A stretch of 64,000 nt of DNA from Streptomyces roseoverticillatus (GCF_000719265.1 NZ_JOFL01000031.1:1-64000), one strand, 5' to 3'. Positions 14,735 to 24,585 are shown, numbered from the stretch's first letter. Program-made: numbers and translations. Notes: generated from the sequence alone by a model not told the origin.

Positions 14735-16183
14735 ATGAGCGCAGCAGACCGTTCAGCGGTCTCTTCCAGGCATCATGTCGTCGTTGTCGGCGGCGGGATC
14801 TCCGGCCTCGCCGCGGCCCTCCGGCTCGCCCGCGCGGGCGTCCGCGTCACGCTCCTGGAGAGCAGCGACCGCGTCGGCGGCAAGCTGCACGCCGGCGAGA
14901 TCGCGGGCATGCCCGTGGACCTCGGAGCCGAGTCGGTGCTGGCCCGGCGCCCCGAGGCCGTGGAGCTCGCCCGCGCCGCCGGGCTCGGCGACCACCTCCA
15001 GCCGCCCGCCGCCACCGCCATGCTCTGGACCCGCGGCGAGCTGCGCCCCCTCCCGACCGGCCACACCATGGGCGTCCCCGGCGACCTCGCCCCGCTCGCC
15101 GCCGCCGGCATCCTGTCCGCCGACGGCCTCGCACGCGTCGCGCAGGACGCCGAGCTGCCGCACACCGACCCCGGCGAGGACATCGCCATCGGCGCGTACA
15201 TCGCCGAGCGCATGGGCCGCGAGGTCGTCGACCGGCTGGTCGAGCCGCTGCTCGGCGGCGTCTACGCGGGCGACGCGTACCGCATCTCCATGCGCGCCGC
15301 CGTCCCGCCGCTCTTCGAGGCCGCCCGCACCCACTCCTCGCTCGGCGAGGCCGTCCGCGACCTGCAGGCCCGCGCCGCCGCCCGGCAGCAGACCGGGCCC
15401 GTCTTCATGGGCATCGAGGGCGGCATCGGACGGCTGCCGCTCGCCGTCGCGGACGCCGTACGGGCCGCCGGCGGCGAGATCCTCACCCGCACGCGCGCGG
15501 ACGAGCTCCGCCGGGACGGCGCGCGGTGGACCGTCCGCGCGGGCGAGCGGACCCTGACCGCCGACGCCGTCGTCGTCGCCGCGCCCGCCGGGGAGGCCGG
15601 ACGCCTCCTGCGCGCCGCCGCCCCCGCGGCCGCCGACGGCCTCGCCGCCGTCGAGTACGCCTCGATGGCCCTGGTCACCATGGCCTTCCGGCGCTCCGAC
15701 GTGGAAGGGCTGCTGCACGGCAGCGGCTTCCTCGTGCCGCCCGTCGACGGCCGCACGATCAAGGCCTCCACCTTCAGCAGCAACAAGTGGCGCTGGAACG
15801 CCGACGCCGACCCGGACCTGTTCGTCCTGAGGACGTCCATCGGGCGGTACGGCGACGAGGCCGATCTCCAGCGCGAGGACGCCGAGCTGGTGTCCGTGTC
15901 GCTCAAGGACCTCGGCGACGCGGTCGGCCTCGCGGCGGCCCCCGTCGAGACCCGCGTCACCCGCTGGGACGGCGGCCTGCCGCAGTACCCCGTGGGGCAC
16001 CTCGGCCGCGTCGCCCGCATCCGCGAGGCCGTCGGCCGCGTGCCCGGCCTGGCCGTCTGCGGCGCGGTCTACGACGGCGTGGGCGTCCCCGCCTGCGTCT
16101 CCAGCGCCCACCGGGCGGCCGGCCAGGTACTCGAAGGACTCGCCACCCTGGCCGAGGGCGCCGGGGACGGCAGGGGAGAATAG
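14735..16183 (+). CDS. hemY: Coproporphyrinogen III oxidase CgoX (HemY/HemG-type protoporphyrinogen oxidase)
   Basis: FAD-dependent oxidase of 482 aa. The N-terminal dinucleotide motif is [23 protein letters not shown], followed by [29 protein letters not shown], typical of the HemY family; the C-terminal FAD contact is [25 protein letters not shown]. In actinobacteria with HemQ this enzyme oxidises coproporphyrinogen III to coproporphyrin III, so CgoX is the more accurate functional name. It is followed after five bases by hemQ, an obvious operon. Confidence 0.96.
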   Translation: MSAADRSAVSSRHHVVVVGGGISGLAAALRLARAGVRVTLLESSDRVGGKLHAGEIAGMPVDLGAESVLARRPEAVELARAAGLGDHLQPPAATAMLWTRGELRPLPTGHTMGVPGDLAPLAAAGILSADGLARVAQDAELPHTDPGEDIAIGAYIAERMGREVVDRLVEPLLGGVYAGDAYRISMRAAVPPLFEAARTHSSLGEAVRDLQARAAARQQTGPVFMGIEGGIGRLPLAVADAVRAAGGEILTRTRADELRRDGARWTVRAGERTLTADAVVVAAPAGEAGRLLRAAAPAAADGLAAVEYASMALVTMAFRRSDVEGLLHGSGFLVPPVDGRTIKASTFSSNKWRWNADADPDLFVLRTSIGRYGDEADLQREDAELVSVSLKDLGDAVGLAAAPVETRVTRWDGGLPQYPVGHLGRVARIREAVGRVPGLAVCGAVYDGVGVPACVSSAHRAAGQVLEGLATLAEGAGDGRGE

Positions 16184-16188
16184 GAACC

Positions 16189-16902
16189 ATGACAGACGCG
16201 CAGAAGATCCCGAACGCCGGCAAGAAGGCCAAGGACCTCAACGAGGTCATCCGCTACACCCTCTGGTCGGTGTTCAAGCTCCGCGACGTCCTCCCGCAGG
16301 ACCGCGCCGGCTGGGCCGACGAGGTCGAGGAGCTGTTCGCCCAGCTCGCGGAGAAGGACGTCACCGTGCGCGGCACGTACGACCTCTCCGGCCTGCGCGC
16401 CGACGCCGACGTCATGATCTGGTGGCACTCCGAGACCTCGGACGCCCTCCAGGACGCGTACAACCTCTTCCGCCGCACCAAGCTCGGCCGCGTGCTGGAG
16501 CCGGTGTGGTCCAACATGGCGCTGCACCGCCCCGCCGAGTTCAACAAGTCGCACATCCCGGCGTTCCTCGCCGACGAGACCCCGCGCGACTACGTCAGCG
16601 TCTACCCCTTCGTCCGCTCCTACGACTGGTACCTGCTGCCCGACGAGGACCGCCGCCGCATGCTCGCCGACCACGGCAAGATGGCCCGCGGCTACCCGGA
16701 CGTCCGGGCGAACACGGTCGCGTCGTTCTCGCTGGGCGACTACGAGTGGATCCTCGCCTTCGAGGCGAACGACCTGTACCGGATCGTGGACCTCATGCGG
16801 CACCTGCGCGCGTCCGAGGCGCGGATGCACGTCCGCGAGGAGGTCCCGTTCTACACCGGTCGCCGCAAGGCGGTCGCGGAGCTGGTGGCGGGGCTCGCGT
16901 AG
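16189..16902 (+). CDS. hemQ: Coproheme decarboxylase HemQ (chlorite dismutase-like)
   Basis: Peroxide-dependent enzyme of 237 aa that decarboxylates coproheme III to haem b, the final step of the coproporphyrin-dependent pathway. The chlorite-dismutase fold is recognisable from [11 protein letters not shown] near the N-terminus, [58 protein letters not shown] and a C-terminal [12 protein letters not shown]. The ATG at 16189 lies five bases after the cgoX stop, with GGAG upstream inside the end of that gene. Confidence 0.96.
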   Translation: MTDAQKIPNAGKKAKDLNEVIRYTLWSVFKLRDVLPQDRAGWADEVEELFAQLAEKDVTVRGTYDLSGLRADADVMIWWHSETSDALQDAYNLFRRTKLGRVLEPVWSNMALHRPAEFNKSHIPAFLADETPRDYVSVYPFVRSYDWYLLPDEDRRRMLADHGKMARGYPDVRANTVASFSLGDYEWILAFEANDLYRIVDLMRHLRASEARMHVREEVPFYTGRRKAVAELVAGLA

Positions 16903-16950
16903 CGCCTCCGGCGCGGAGGCGGCACGCGCATTCCGCCGGGCCCTCATGGC

Positions 16951-17205
16951 GGTGGCTTCTCGCCGTGGCGGCGGGCGTCTTCTGCCGCCGCGGCGGCGGG
17001 TCACCACAGTGCCGGATTCCGGCGGTGCCGAGACGGGCCGTTGGCCGACGCGGCACCGCTGGGAGTCAGCCCGCGGCCTGCTTGTCTCTCGTTGCTGCCG
17101 GCTCCCGGCGCGGAGCGTAATCGCGGTGGCTTCTCGCCGTGGCGGCGGGCGTCTTCTGCCGCCGCGACGGCGGGTCACCACAGCACCCGACCCCGGCGGT
17201 GCCGA
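16951..17205. repeat. Tandem intergenic repeat pair (family 1) with duplicated gene end
   Basis: Two copies, 16951-17031 and 17125-17205, share GGTGGCTTCTCGCCGTGGCG, a CCGCCGCGGCGG-like stretch, TCACCACAG and a terminal CGGCGGTGCCGA at a 174-bp period. The segment between them (17051-17117) closely matches 17226-17300, which is the last part of the peptidase gene coding region. This accounts for most of the 337-bp gap; no gene is seen. Confidence 0.75.
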
Positions 17206-17239
17206 ACCGGGCCGCAGCCCGGTTCGGCACCGCCTGTAG

Positions 17240-18835
17240 TCAGCCCGCGGCCCGCTGGGCCTGCTTGCCCCTCGTCGCCGCCGGCTCCCGGCGCGGAGCG
17301 CACGTCGCGCCGCGTGCCGGGACCGCGCCCGTCAGCAGGTACGCGTCCAGGTGGCGGTTGACGCAGCGGTTCGGGCCGCCGCCGATGCCGTGCGTGCCCG
17401 AGCCCCGCTCGGTCACCAGGGCCGAGCCCGGCAGCCGGCGCCGCAGCTCCAGCGCGCCCGGGTACGGCGTCGCCGCGTCCCGCTCCGCCGCCAGCAGCAG
17501 CGTGGGCGGGAGCGCGCCGCGCGCCGCCCGGACGTCGAGCGGCCGCTGCGACGGCGCCTTCCAGAACGCGCACGGCAGGTTCATCCACGCGTTCTGCCAG
17601 GTCTCGAAGGGCGCCCGCCGCGCGAGCCGCGTGTTGTCGCGGTCCCACTTCTTCCACGAGCGCGGCCAGCGCGCGTCGTTGCACTCGACGGCCGTGTAGA
17701 CGGCGTTGGAGTTCTCACTGGCCACCGCGCCGCCCGCGTCCGGCTCGGCGATGGCGCGCAGGGACTTGGCGTCCCCGCGCAGGTACGAGGAGAGGGCGTT
17801 CGCGCTGCGCGCCCAGTAGCTGTCGGTGTAGCCGACCTGGAGGAACGCGGCCTGGAGCTCCCCGGGACCGACCTTGCCGGCCGGCTTGCGCGCCAGCCGG
17901 CGGCTCGCGTGCTCGTAGGAGGCGTGCACCTGCTGCGCGGTGCGGCCCAGGTGGTAGACGTCGTCGTGCCGGGCGACCCAGTGCCGCCAGTCGCTCCAGC
18001 GGGTCTCGAAGGCCGCGGACTGGCTGAGGTTGCTGCGGTACCAGATCTTCTTCGGGTCGGGGTCGACCACGCTGTCGAAGACCATGCGGCGCACGTGCCC
18101 CGGGAACAGGGTGGCGTAGAGCGCGCCGAAGTAGGTGCCGTAGGACGCGCCCATGTAGGTGAGCCGCCGCTCGCCGAGCGCGGCGCGCAGGACGTCCAGG
18201 TCGCGGGCGTTGTTGAGGCTGGTGAAGTGCTGCAGGTCCGCGCCTGCGCGGCGCGCGCAGCTCTGCGCGTAGGCGCGCGCCTCGGCGGCCTTCTTGCGCT
18301 TGTACGCGGCGGAGGGGTGCTCCGGCGCCTCGGTGGGGGCCTTCACGAAGCTCGCGGGGGAGACGCACGACAGGGGCGCGGAGCGGCCGACGCCGCGGGG
18401 GGCGTAGCCGATGAAGTCGTACGCCTTCGCCAGGTTCTGCCACTGCGGGACGGCGGCGAGCAGCGGGAAGAACATGCCGGAGCCGCCCGGGCCGCCGGGG
18501 TTGAAGACGAGCGCGCCCTGGCGGCCGGAGTCCTGGCCGGTGGCGCGGCCGCGGCTGACGGTGAGGCTGATGTGCTTGCCGTGGGGGCGGGCGTAGTCCA
18601 GCGGCACGGAGACGGTGCCGCACTCGAAGGGGGCGGGCAGGCCCTCGGCCTCGGGGCACGTGCCGAACCGGATGCCCTCCGAGGCGGCTTCCCGGGCGGC
18701 TTCCTCCGCGCCGAGCATTTCGGCGTAGCCGCCGGGCGCGTGGGTGCGGTGCGGGACGAGGGCGTCGGCCGGGGCGGCGGTGAGCGTGGTGAGGACGAGT
18801 GATCCCAGGGCTCCGTACAAGGCGAGTGCTCTCAC
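17240..18835 (-). CDS. Secreted tripeptidyl aminopeptidase-like alpha/beta hydrolase
   Basis: Exported serine hydrolase of 531 aa of the actinomycete Tap/SlpD type, which removes N-terminal tripeptides from proteins. A signal peptide covers about residues 1-26 (ALYGALGSLVLTTLTAAPADA). The oxyanion region is GALVFNPGGPGGSG, the nucleophile elbow LTYMGASYGTYFGALYA, and the C-terminal Asp/His region lies in LLLAAERDAATPYPGA and SGTHGIGGGPNRCVNRHLDAYL. GTG at 18835 follows GGGAAGGGA. The 3' end of this gene has been duplicated downstream within the intergenic repeat. Confidence 0.93.
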   Translation of the reverse strand: MRALALYGALGSLVLTTLTAAPADALVPHRTHAPGGYAEMLGAEEAAREAASEGIRFGTCPEAEGLPAPFECGTVSVPLDYARPHGKHISLTVSRGRATGQDSGRQGALVFNPGGPGGSGMFFPLLAAVPQWQNLAKAYDFIGYAPRGVGRSAPLSCVSPASFVKAPTEAPEHPSAAYKRKKAAEARAYAQSCARRAGADLQHFTSLNNARDLDVLRAALGERRLTYMGASYGTYFGALYATLFPGHVRRMVFDSVVDPDPKKIWYRSNLSQSAAFETRWSDWRHWVARHDDVYHLGRTAQQVHASYEHASRRLARKPAGKVGPGELQAAFLQVGYTDSYWARSANALSSYLRGDAKSLRAIAEPDAGGAVASENSNAVYTAVECNDARWPRSWKKWDRDNTRLARRAPFETWQNAWMNLPCAFWKAPSQRPLDVRAARGALPPTLLLAAERDAATPYPGALELRRRLPGSALVTERGSGTHGIGGGPNRCVNRHLDAYLLTGAVPARGATCAPRREPAATRGKQAQRAAG

Positions 18836-19098
18836 TGACCATCCCTTCCCGGCATTTAATCTGACAAAAGGGATAATTGGTGGGGTCTTTGACGATGTAA
18901 AGCACCGGGGGCGGGTGTCGCCGCGATGGGGCCGGACGGGGGTGCGGGGGCGCCGGGCGGGAACGGCCTCGGACGGCCGGGGAATGGACGAGACCCCGCG
19001 ATCGGGGGGATGTCGCGGGGCCTCTGTCAGGCGAACGGCCCGCCGGACGGGTTGGTTCCCGCGCTTCTGCGGCAGTATGGCGGAGGGGGGTGGTCTGC

Positions 19099-19800
19099 GT
19101 GCGGGAGCGGCCGGACGGCAAGAGGAGCGCGAACGGCAAGGCGTTCGATCCCGAGCGGCTGTTCCTGCCGCCCGACGACGACCTCGCGCCCAACCGGCCC
19201 GGCGAGACGCTCCGCGCCCGGCTCGACGGCTCCGGCACGGCCGGGCCGTCCGGCCGCGCCCGCCTCGTGCTCGCCCGGCTGCTCGGGCGGCGGCCCCTGG
19301 AAGACGCCTGGCGCCGGGCGCTGGCCGCCGAGCAGTGCGTCGGCGCGGCGCTCGAAGAACTTGCCGGCGGCGGCTGGGACGTCGTGCACTCCATCGTCCT
19401 TCCGGGCGACGCGATCGTCTCCCACCTGCTGATCGGGCCCGGCGGCGTCTTCGGCATCGCCTCCCGGCCCGGGCGGAGGGCGCGGGTGCGGGTCGGCGTG
19501 TCGGAGGTGCGGATGGACCGCGAGCGGCATCCGCGGCCGTACGTCCGCGAGGCCCGGCACGACGCGGCCCGCGCGTCGCTCGTCCTCACGCGCGGTTGCG
19601 GGTTCCTGGTGCAGGTGCGGCCGGTGCTGGTGTTCGTGGGCGCGCGGAGCGTGGACGTCTCGCCGGAACTGGACGACGTCCAGGTGCTGGGCGAGCGGGA
19701 CGTGCCCGGGCTGGTCGCCCCGGGCGGGGTGCTGCACCCCGACCGCTCCCGGCGCATCCACACCGTCGCGCGGAACCGGCGGGTGTGGCTCTGGGCGTGA
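19099..19800 (+). CDS. NERD-like protein with degenerate nuclease motif
   Basis: Soluble protein of about 233 aa. The central region (WDVVHSIVLPGDAIVSHLLIGPGGVFGIASRPGRR, about residues 93-127) matches the pattern of the nuclease-related NERD domain. However, the acidic residue expected before the conserved His is replaced (IVSH), and the usual C-terminal Lys of that strand is Arg-Pro, so nuclease activity is doubtful. GTG at 19099 is favoured because GGAGGGGG lies about eight bases upstream; GTG at 19090 abuts that site. Function unknown. Confidence 0.75.
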   Translation: MRERPDGKRSANGKAFDPERLFLPPDDDLAPNRPGETLRARLDGSGTAGPSGRARLVLARLLGRRPLEDAWRRALAAEQCVGAALEELAGGGWDVVHSIVLPGDAIVSHLLIGPGGVFGIASRPGRRARVRVGVSEVRMDRERHPRPYVREARHDAARASLVLTRGCGFLVQVRPVLVFVGARSVDVSPELDDVQVLGERDVPGLVAPGGVLHPDRSRRIHTVARNRRVWLWA

Positions 19801-20328
19801 CAGGCCGTCAAACGGGTGACCTGCGGGCGTATTTCCCGACCGGAGCGGGGTGCGGCCCCTAACCTTGATCATGCGGTCGAGGACCACGGGGAGGCTGCGG
19901 TGCGGTGCGCCGTGTCCGGCGGACGCTCGGGGATGAGGGTTCCCTCCGGGGCACCCCTGCCGCCGGGCCACGGGCACGCACGGCTGCCACCCTGTAACTC
20001 GACCGCGTTCGATTTTGCGGGCACGGGTGCCTGGCGGCTCCTTCGCCGTGTGCGGCGCAACGGGCGCCCGCCGCGGCGACGGTGGAGAGGTGCGGGCGCT
20101 CTCCCCTGTTGCCGCGGCAACAGTGGTTCTTTTGCTTGCCGCCGCGGCAACGAATCGTCCGCCGCGGCAGCGGGCAATCGCGGCGGTGGAGGGCAGGCGC
20201 GTGCCTGCCGGGTGCTTTGCCCGCCGCGGCAACCATCCCTCCGCCGCGGCGGCGCGCAACCACCCACAACCAGTCCGGCGGTGCCGGACGGACGTGACCG
20301 ACGGACGGGACGGAGGAGGAGGCGGTCG
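19801..20328. promoter_or_regulatory. 528-bp region upstream of efeO rich in GCCGCGGCAA palindromes
   Basis: No gene is supported. The perfect 16-bp palindrome TGTTGCCGCGGCAACA lies at 20107-20122. GCCGCGGCAA recurs at 20141-20150 and 20223-20232, with a weaker form near 20161. A family 1 repeat fragment at 20240-20290 ends the region with CCGGCGGTGCCGGA. The cluster could be a binding array for a regulator of the efe genes or simply repeat debris. Confidence 0.45.
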
Positions 20329-21537
20329 ATGAGGCGCAGCCGGGGCGTTCGCCCGCCGCGCCGGCGCGCGGCCGCCGTCACCGCCACGGCGGCAGCCGTC
20401 GGCGGCGCCCTGCTCGCCCTCGCCGGCTGCGGCGCCGCCGCGCCCCGTACGCCCGCCGCGGGCGACAGCGTCGACGCGTCGCCCCACCGCTGCGGCCACG
20501 GCTGGCGTCACCCCCGCCCCGGCACGCACACCTTCGCCCTGCACAACACCTCCGGCACCGTGACCGAGATCCAGCTCACCGACCCCCGTACCGGCGCCGT
20601 GCTCGGCGAGGCCGAGGGGATCGCGCCCGGGGCCGTCCGGACGATGCGGGCGCGGCTCGGCGCCGGCCGTTACGCGTTCGTGTGCTTCGGCGAGGACGCC
20701 GACCCCGTCACCGGCCCCGCCGTCCGCATCCCCGGCCGCACCGCCGCCGGAGGCACCGGCCCCGCCGCCGTCCCCCTGACCGCGCACGACCTCATCCCGC
20801 CCACCCTGGACTACCAGCAGTGGGTCACCACCCGCATGACCCGCCTCGCGTCGGCGACCGACGCCCTGCGCGCGGCCGTCCGCGCCGGCGACATCCCCGC
20901 CGCCCGTACCCGCTGGCTCACCGCCCACCTCGCCTACGCCCGCCTCGGCGCCGCCTACGACGCGTTCGGCGACGCGGGCGAAGCCGTCGACCGCACCACC
21001 GCCGGCCTGCCCCGCGGCCCGCGCGATTCGGGTTTCACCGGCTTCCACCGCGTCGAGTACGGCCTCTGGCACCACGAGCGCCCCACCACCCTCCTCCCCG
21101 CCGCCGACCGCCTGGCCCGGGACGTGCGCGCCCTGCGCACCGCCTGGGCCGGCACCCGGATGGACCCCGCCGACCTCGGCCGCCGCGCGCACGAGATCCT
21201 GGAGGACACCCTGCGGGCCGAACTGACCGGCCGCACCGACTACGGCAGCGGCTCCGGCCTCGCCACGACCCGCGCCCACGTCGACGCCACGCGCGCCGTC
21301 CTGGACCGCCTCCGCCCGTTCCTGCGCACCCGGTACCCGGGCCTCCCGGCCCTCGACCGCCGCCTCGGCCGCCTCGCCCGCACCCTCGACGCCCACGCCC
21401 GCGCCCACCACGGCGGCTGGACGCCCCCGGCCCGCCTCGGCCGTACGGAGCGGGCCCGTATCGACGCCGCCGTCGGGGACCTCACCGAGCGCCTCGCGTC
21501 CGTCGCCGCGCTCTGCGACGTACGGAGGACGCCGTGA
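20329..21537 (+). CDS. efeO: EfeO-type iron-uptake lipoprotein
   Basis: Extracytoplasmic lipoprotein of 402 aa. The N-terminus is Arg-rich and hydrophobic, then has a lipobox (LLALAGCG). A cupredoxin-like segment follows (HTFALHNTSGTVTEIQLTDPRTGAVLG), then an M75 peptidase-like (imelysin) helical domain with the HxxE signature in GFTGFHRVEYGLWHHERP. EfeO works with EfeU permease and EfeB peroxidase in ferrous iron or haem iron uptake. A GGAGGAGG ribosome site precedes the ATG. The stop overlaps the efeB start (GTGA). No efeU is present in this window. Confidence 0.92.
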   Translation: MRRSRGVRPPRRRAAAVTATAAAVGGALLALAGCGAAAPRTPAAGDSVDASPHRCGHGWRHPRPGTHTFALHNTSGTVTEIQLTDPRTGAVLGEAEGIAPGAVRTMRARLGAGRYAFVCFGEDADPVTGPAVRIPGRTAAGGTGPAAVPLTAHDLIPPTLDYQQWVTTRMTRLASATDALRAAVRAGDIPAARTRWLTAHLAYARLGAAYDAFGDAGEAVDRTTAGLPRGPRDSGFTGFHRVEYGLWHHERPTTLLPAADRLARDVRALRTAWAGTRMDPADLGRRAHEILEDTLRAELTGRTDYGSGSGLATTRAHVDATRAVLDRLRPFLRTRYPGLPALDRRLGRLARTLDAHARAHHGGWTPPARLGRTERARIDAAVGDLTERLASVAALCDVRRTP

Positions 21538-22754
21538 GGCCCGTCCCCCGCCGCGGCCTCCTCCGCGGCGCACTGGCCGCGGGCACCGCCGGCGCCCTCG
21601 CGGGCCCGGCCGCCGCCACCGGTCCCCACGGCCCCGGCCCCCACCGCCCGTCAGCGCCCCGCTTCCACGGCCCCCACCAGGCGGCCGTCCTCACCCCGCC
21701 CGCCCGCGCCACCGCCTTCACCTCCTTCGACGTCACCGCCGCCGACCGCCGCGAACTCGCCGGCCTCCTGCGCACCCTCACCGACCGCGCCCGCTTCCTG
21801 ACCACCGGCGGCACCCCCGACCCCACCGGCATCACCGCCCCGCCCCCCGACTCCGGCCTCCTCGGCCCGGACGTCCCCGCCGACGGCGGACTCGCCGTCA
21901 CCCTCTCCGTCGGCGCCTCGCTCTTCGACGACCGCTACGGACTCGCCGGCCGCGCCCCCCGCCTGCTGCGCACCATGCCCGTCTTCCCCGACGACGACCC
22001 CGACCCGGCCTGGTGCCACGGCGACCTCGCCGTCCAGCTGTGCGCAGACAGCCCCGACACCGTGCTGCACGCCCTGCGCGACCTCACCCGCCACACCCGC
22101 GGCGCCCTGCAGATCCGCTGGCGGATCAACGGCCACACCGCCCCGCCCCGCCCCTCCGGCGCCCCCCGCAACCTGTTCGGCTTCAAGGACGGCACCTCCG
22201 GTCCCGACCCCCGCGACGCCCGCCTCATGGACCGCCTCGTGTGGACCGGCCCGGACTCCGGCGAGCCGCCGTGGGCCGCGGGCGGCAGCTACCAGGTCGT
22301 CCGGCTCATCCGCATGCTGACCGAGTTCTGGGACCGCGTCCCGCTCTCCGAGCAGGAACGCGTCATCGGCCGCAGCCGCGACACCGGCGCGCCCCTCGAC
22401 GGCGCCCGCGAGACCGACGCACCCCGCTACGCCCACGACCCCACCGGCGAGGTGACCCCCCTCGACAGCCACATCCGCCTGGCCCACCCCCGCACCCCCG
22501 GCAGCGAGGCGCACCGGCTGTTGCGCCGCTCGTACACCTACGACCGCGGCACCGACAGCAACGGCACCCTCGACCAGGGCCTGCTCTTCTGCTGCTACCA
22601 GCGCGACCCGGTGCGCCAGTTCACGGCCGTGCAGAAACGACTCGCCGGGGAGCCGCTGACCGACTACGTCACGCCGTTCGGCGGCGGGTACTTCTTCGCC
22701 CTGCCCGGCGTGCGGGACCGCGCCGACTGGTACGGCCGCGCCCTGCTGGCCTGA
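21534..22754 (+). CDS. efeB: EfeB, Tat-exported Dyp-type peroxidase
   Basis: Haem peroxidase of 406 aa. A twin-arginine signal lies at the N-terminus (VPRRGLLRGALAAGTAGALAGPAAA). The Dyp core shows NLFGFKDGTSGPDPRD (GxxDG motif with catalytic Asp), GGSYQVVRLIRM with the distal Arg region, HIRLAHPRTPG containing the proximal haem-ligand His, and GLLFCCYQRDPVRQF. It is expected to act outside the membrane, oxidising Fe(II) or releasing iron from haem. GTG at 21534 overlaps the efeO stop by four bases. Confidence 0.94.
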   Translation: MRPVPRRGLLRGALAAGTAGALAGPAAATGPHGPGPHRPSAPRFHGPHQAAVLTPPARATAFTSFDVTAADRRELAGLLRTLTDRARFLTTGGTPDPTGITAPPPDSGLLGPDVPADGGLAVTLSVGASLFDDRYGLAGRAPRLLRTMPVFPDDDPDPAWCHGDLAVQLCADSPDTVLHALRDLTRHTRGALQIRWRINGHTAPPRPSGAPRNLFGFKDGTSGPDPRDARLMDRLVWTGPDSGEPPWAAGGSYQVVRLIRMLTEFWDRVPLSEQERVIGRSRDTGAPLDGARETDAPRYAHDPTGEVTPLDSHIRLAHPRTPGSEAHRLLRRSYTYDRGTDSNGTLDQGLLFCCYQRDPVRQFTAVQKRLAGEPLTDYVTPFGGGYFFALPGVRDRADWYGRALLA

Positions 22755-22770
22755 ACCGGAGGAACACGAC

Positions 22771-24585
22771 ATGACCACCCGTGCCCGTACCCGTACGAGA
22801 CGCGGCGTCGCCCTCGCCGCGGCCTTCGCCACCACCGCCATCCTCGGCGCGTCCCCCGCCACGGCCCGCTCCCCGCTCCCCGGCGACTGGACCACGACCG
22901 AGTCCCCGGTCGAGCACCTCGTCGTCGTCTTCGACGAGAACGTCTCCTTCGACCACTACTTCGCCACCTACCCGCGCGCCGTCGGCACCGACGGCACGCG
23001 CTTCACCCCCGCCCGCGACACCCCCGCCAAGATCGACAACCTGCGCACGGCCGGCCTCCTGCGCCGCAACCCCAACCAGTACCCCCCGCGCCGGCTGTCC
23101 GCCCGGCAGGCCCTCACCTGCGACCAGAACCATTCCTACGGGCCGGAGCAGTACGCCGCCAACGGCGGGAAGGCCGACAGGTACGTGCAGAACACCGACT
23201 CCGGGAAGTGCTCCGGCCGGCTGTTCGGCGAGCCCGGCCTCGTCATGGACTACTACGACGGCAACACCGTCACCGCCCTCTGGAACTACGCCCAGCACTA
23301 CGCCCTGAACGACCGCTCCTTCAGCACCACGTACGGGCCGTCCACGCCCGGAGCGCTCAACCTCGTCTCCGGGCAGACCCACGGCGTCGTCTCGACCGAC
23401 CCCGCCTCCGGCACGGAGCGCCCCGAGCGGACCGCCGAACCCGACCGCCGCGTCGTGACCGCGCCGGACGCCGACGGCGTCGGCACGGTCGTCACCGACC
23501 CCGAGCCCGCCTACGACGACTGCTCCAACAAGGACCGCACCGGGCACAGCCCCCTCGCCGAGATGACCGGCCGCACCATCGGGGACGTGCTCACCGACGA
23601 CGACATCTCGTGGGGCTGGTTCCAGGGCGGCTTCCGCCCGAGCACCCCCTGGGACGGCACGCCCGGCCACCACGCGCGCTGCGCCGGCCGCACGCACACC
23701 AACGCCGGCGGCGCGCGCGTCATCGACTACCTCCCGCACCACGAGCCGTTCCAGTACTACCGGTCGACGGCCAACCCGCACCACCTCCCGCCGCGCTCCG
23801 TCGCCGAGATCGGCCACGCCGGGCGGGCGAACCACCAGTACGACCTGACCGACTTCGACGCCGCCCTGCGCGCGGGGCGGCTGCCCGCCGTCAGCTTCCT
23901 CAAGGCCCCCGCCGCGCAGGACGGGCACGCGGGCTACTCCGGGCCCCTCGACGAACAGCGGTTCCTCGTGGAGTGGATCAACAAGATCCAGAACGCGCCG
24001 CAGTGGAAGGACACCGCCGTCGTCATCGCCTACGACGACTCCGACGGCTGGTACGACCACGCCTACGCGGCGCCCCGCAACGGCTCCCGGCTCGCCGGCA
24101 AGGGCCCCCACGGCAAGCCCCTCGACGGGCCCGCCTGCCGGGCCGCGCCCGCGGCCGCCGGCGGGCACGCGGGGCGGTGCGGGCCGGGGCCGCGGCAGCC
24201 GCTGCTCGTGATCTCCCCCTACAGCAAGGTCAACGCGATCGACCACACGCCGACCGAGCAGACGTCCGTCCTCAAGTTCATCGAGTGGAACTGGGGCACC
24301 GACCCGGTCGGCGGCTCGTCCTTCGACACCCGCGCGGGCTCGCTGCTGGGCATGTTCGACTTCGCGCACCCGAACGGGAAGCGGGTGCTGCTGAACGCGG
24401 ACGGCTCCGTGCGGTCGGTCGCGAACATCCGGAGGGTCGAACCGGTCGCGACGGAGATCGTCGACGGCGACGCGCCGCACGGTGTGCCCTCCGGGCCGGA
24501 ACCGGTCGCCTTGGCGGCGGGCGGGGCGGTGACGTGCGGGGGCGCGGCGGTGCTCTTGCTGCGCCGCCGCGCACGCCGGGGCTAG
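22771..24585 (+). CDS. Secreted phosphoesterase (phospholipase C/acid phosphatase family), membrane-anchored
   Basis: Exported hydrolase of 604 aa. A signal peptide covers about residues 1-34. The family motif VEHLVVVFDENVSFDHYFATYP is near the N-terminus, and TAVVIAYDDSDGWYDHAYAAP carries the second metal/catalytic cluster; both are typical of AcpA/phospholipase C-type phosphoesterases. The C-terminus ends in a hydrophobic stretch and Arg-rich tail (AAGGAVTCGGAAVLLLRRRARRG), suggesting a membrane anchor. It starts 16 bp after efeB, so it belongs to the same operon; release of phosphate from extracellular esters alongside iron uptake is inference. Confidence 0.92.
   Translation: MTTRARTRTRRGVALAAAFATTAILGASPATARSPLPGDWTTTESPVEHLVVVFDENVSFDHYFATYPRAVGTDGTRFTPARDTPAKIDNLRTAGLLRRNPNQYPPRRLSARQALTCDQNHSYGPEQYAANGGKADRYVQNTDSGKCSGRLFGEPGLVMDYYDGNTVTALWNYAQHYALNDRSFSTTYGPSTPGALNLVSGQTHGVVSTDPASGTERPERTAEPDRRVVTAPDADGVGTVVTDPEPAYDDCSNKDRTGHSPLAEMTGRTIGDVLTDDDISWGWFQGGFRPSTPWDGTPGHHARCAGRTHTNAGGARVIDYLPHHEPFQYYRSTANPHHLPPRSVAEIGHAGRANHQYDLTDFDAALRAGRLPAVSFLKAPAAQDGHAGYSGPLDEQRFLVEWINKIQNAPQWKDTAVVIAYDDSDGWYDHAYAAPRNGSRLAGKGPHGKPLDGPACRAAPAAAGGHAGRCGPGPRQPLLVISPYSKVNAIDHTPTEQTSVLKFIEWNWGTDPVGGSSFDTRAGSLLGMFDFAHPNGKRVLLNADGSVRSVANIRRVEPVATEIVDGDAPHGVPSGPEPVALAAGGAVTCGGAAVLLLRRRARRG

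Noticed and set aside
19855..19875. Half iron-box (CCTAACCTTGATC) upstream of efeO
   Set aside because: Only one half resembles a DmdR/Fur-type box and it lies more than 450 bp from efeO, so it is too weak to call.
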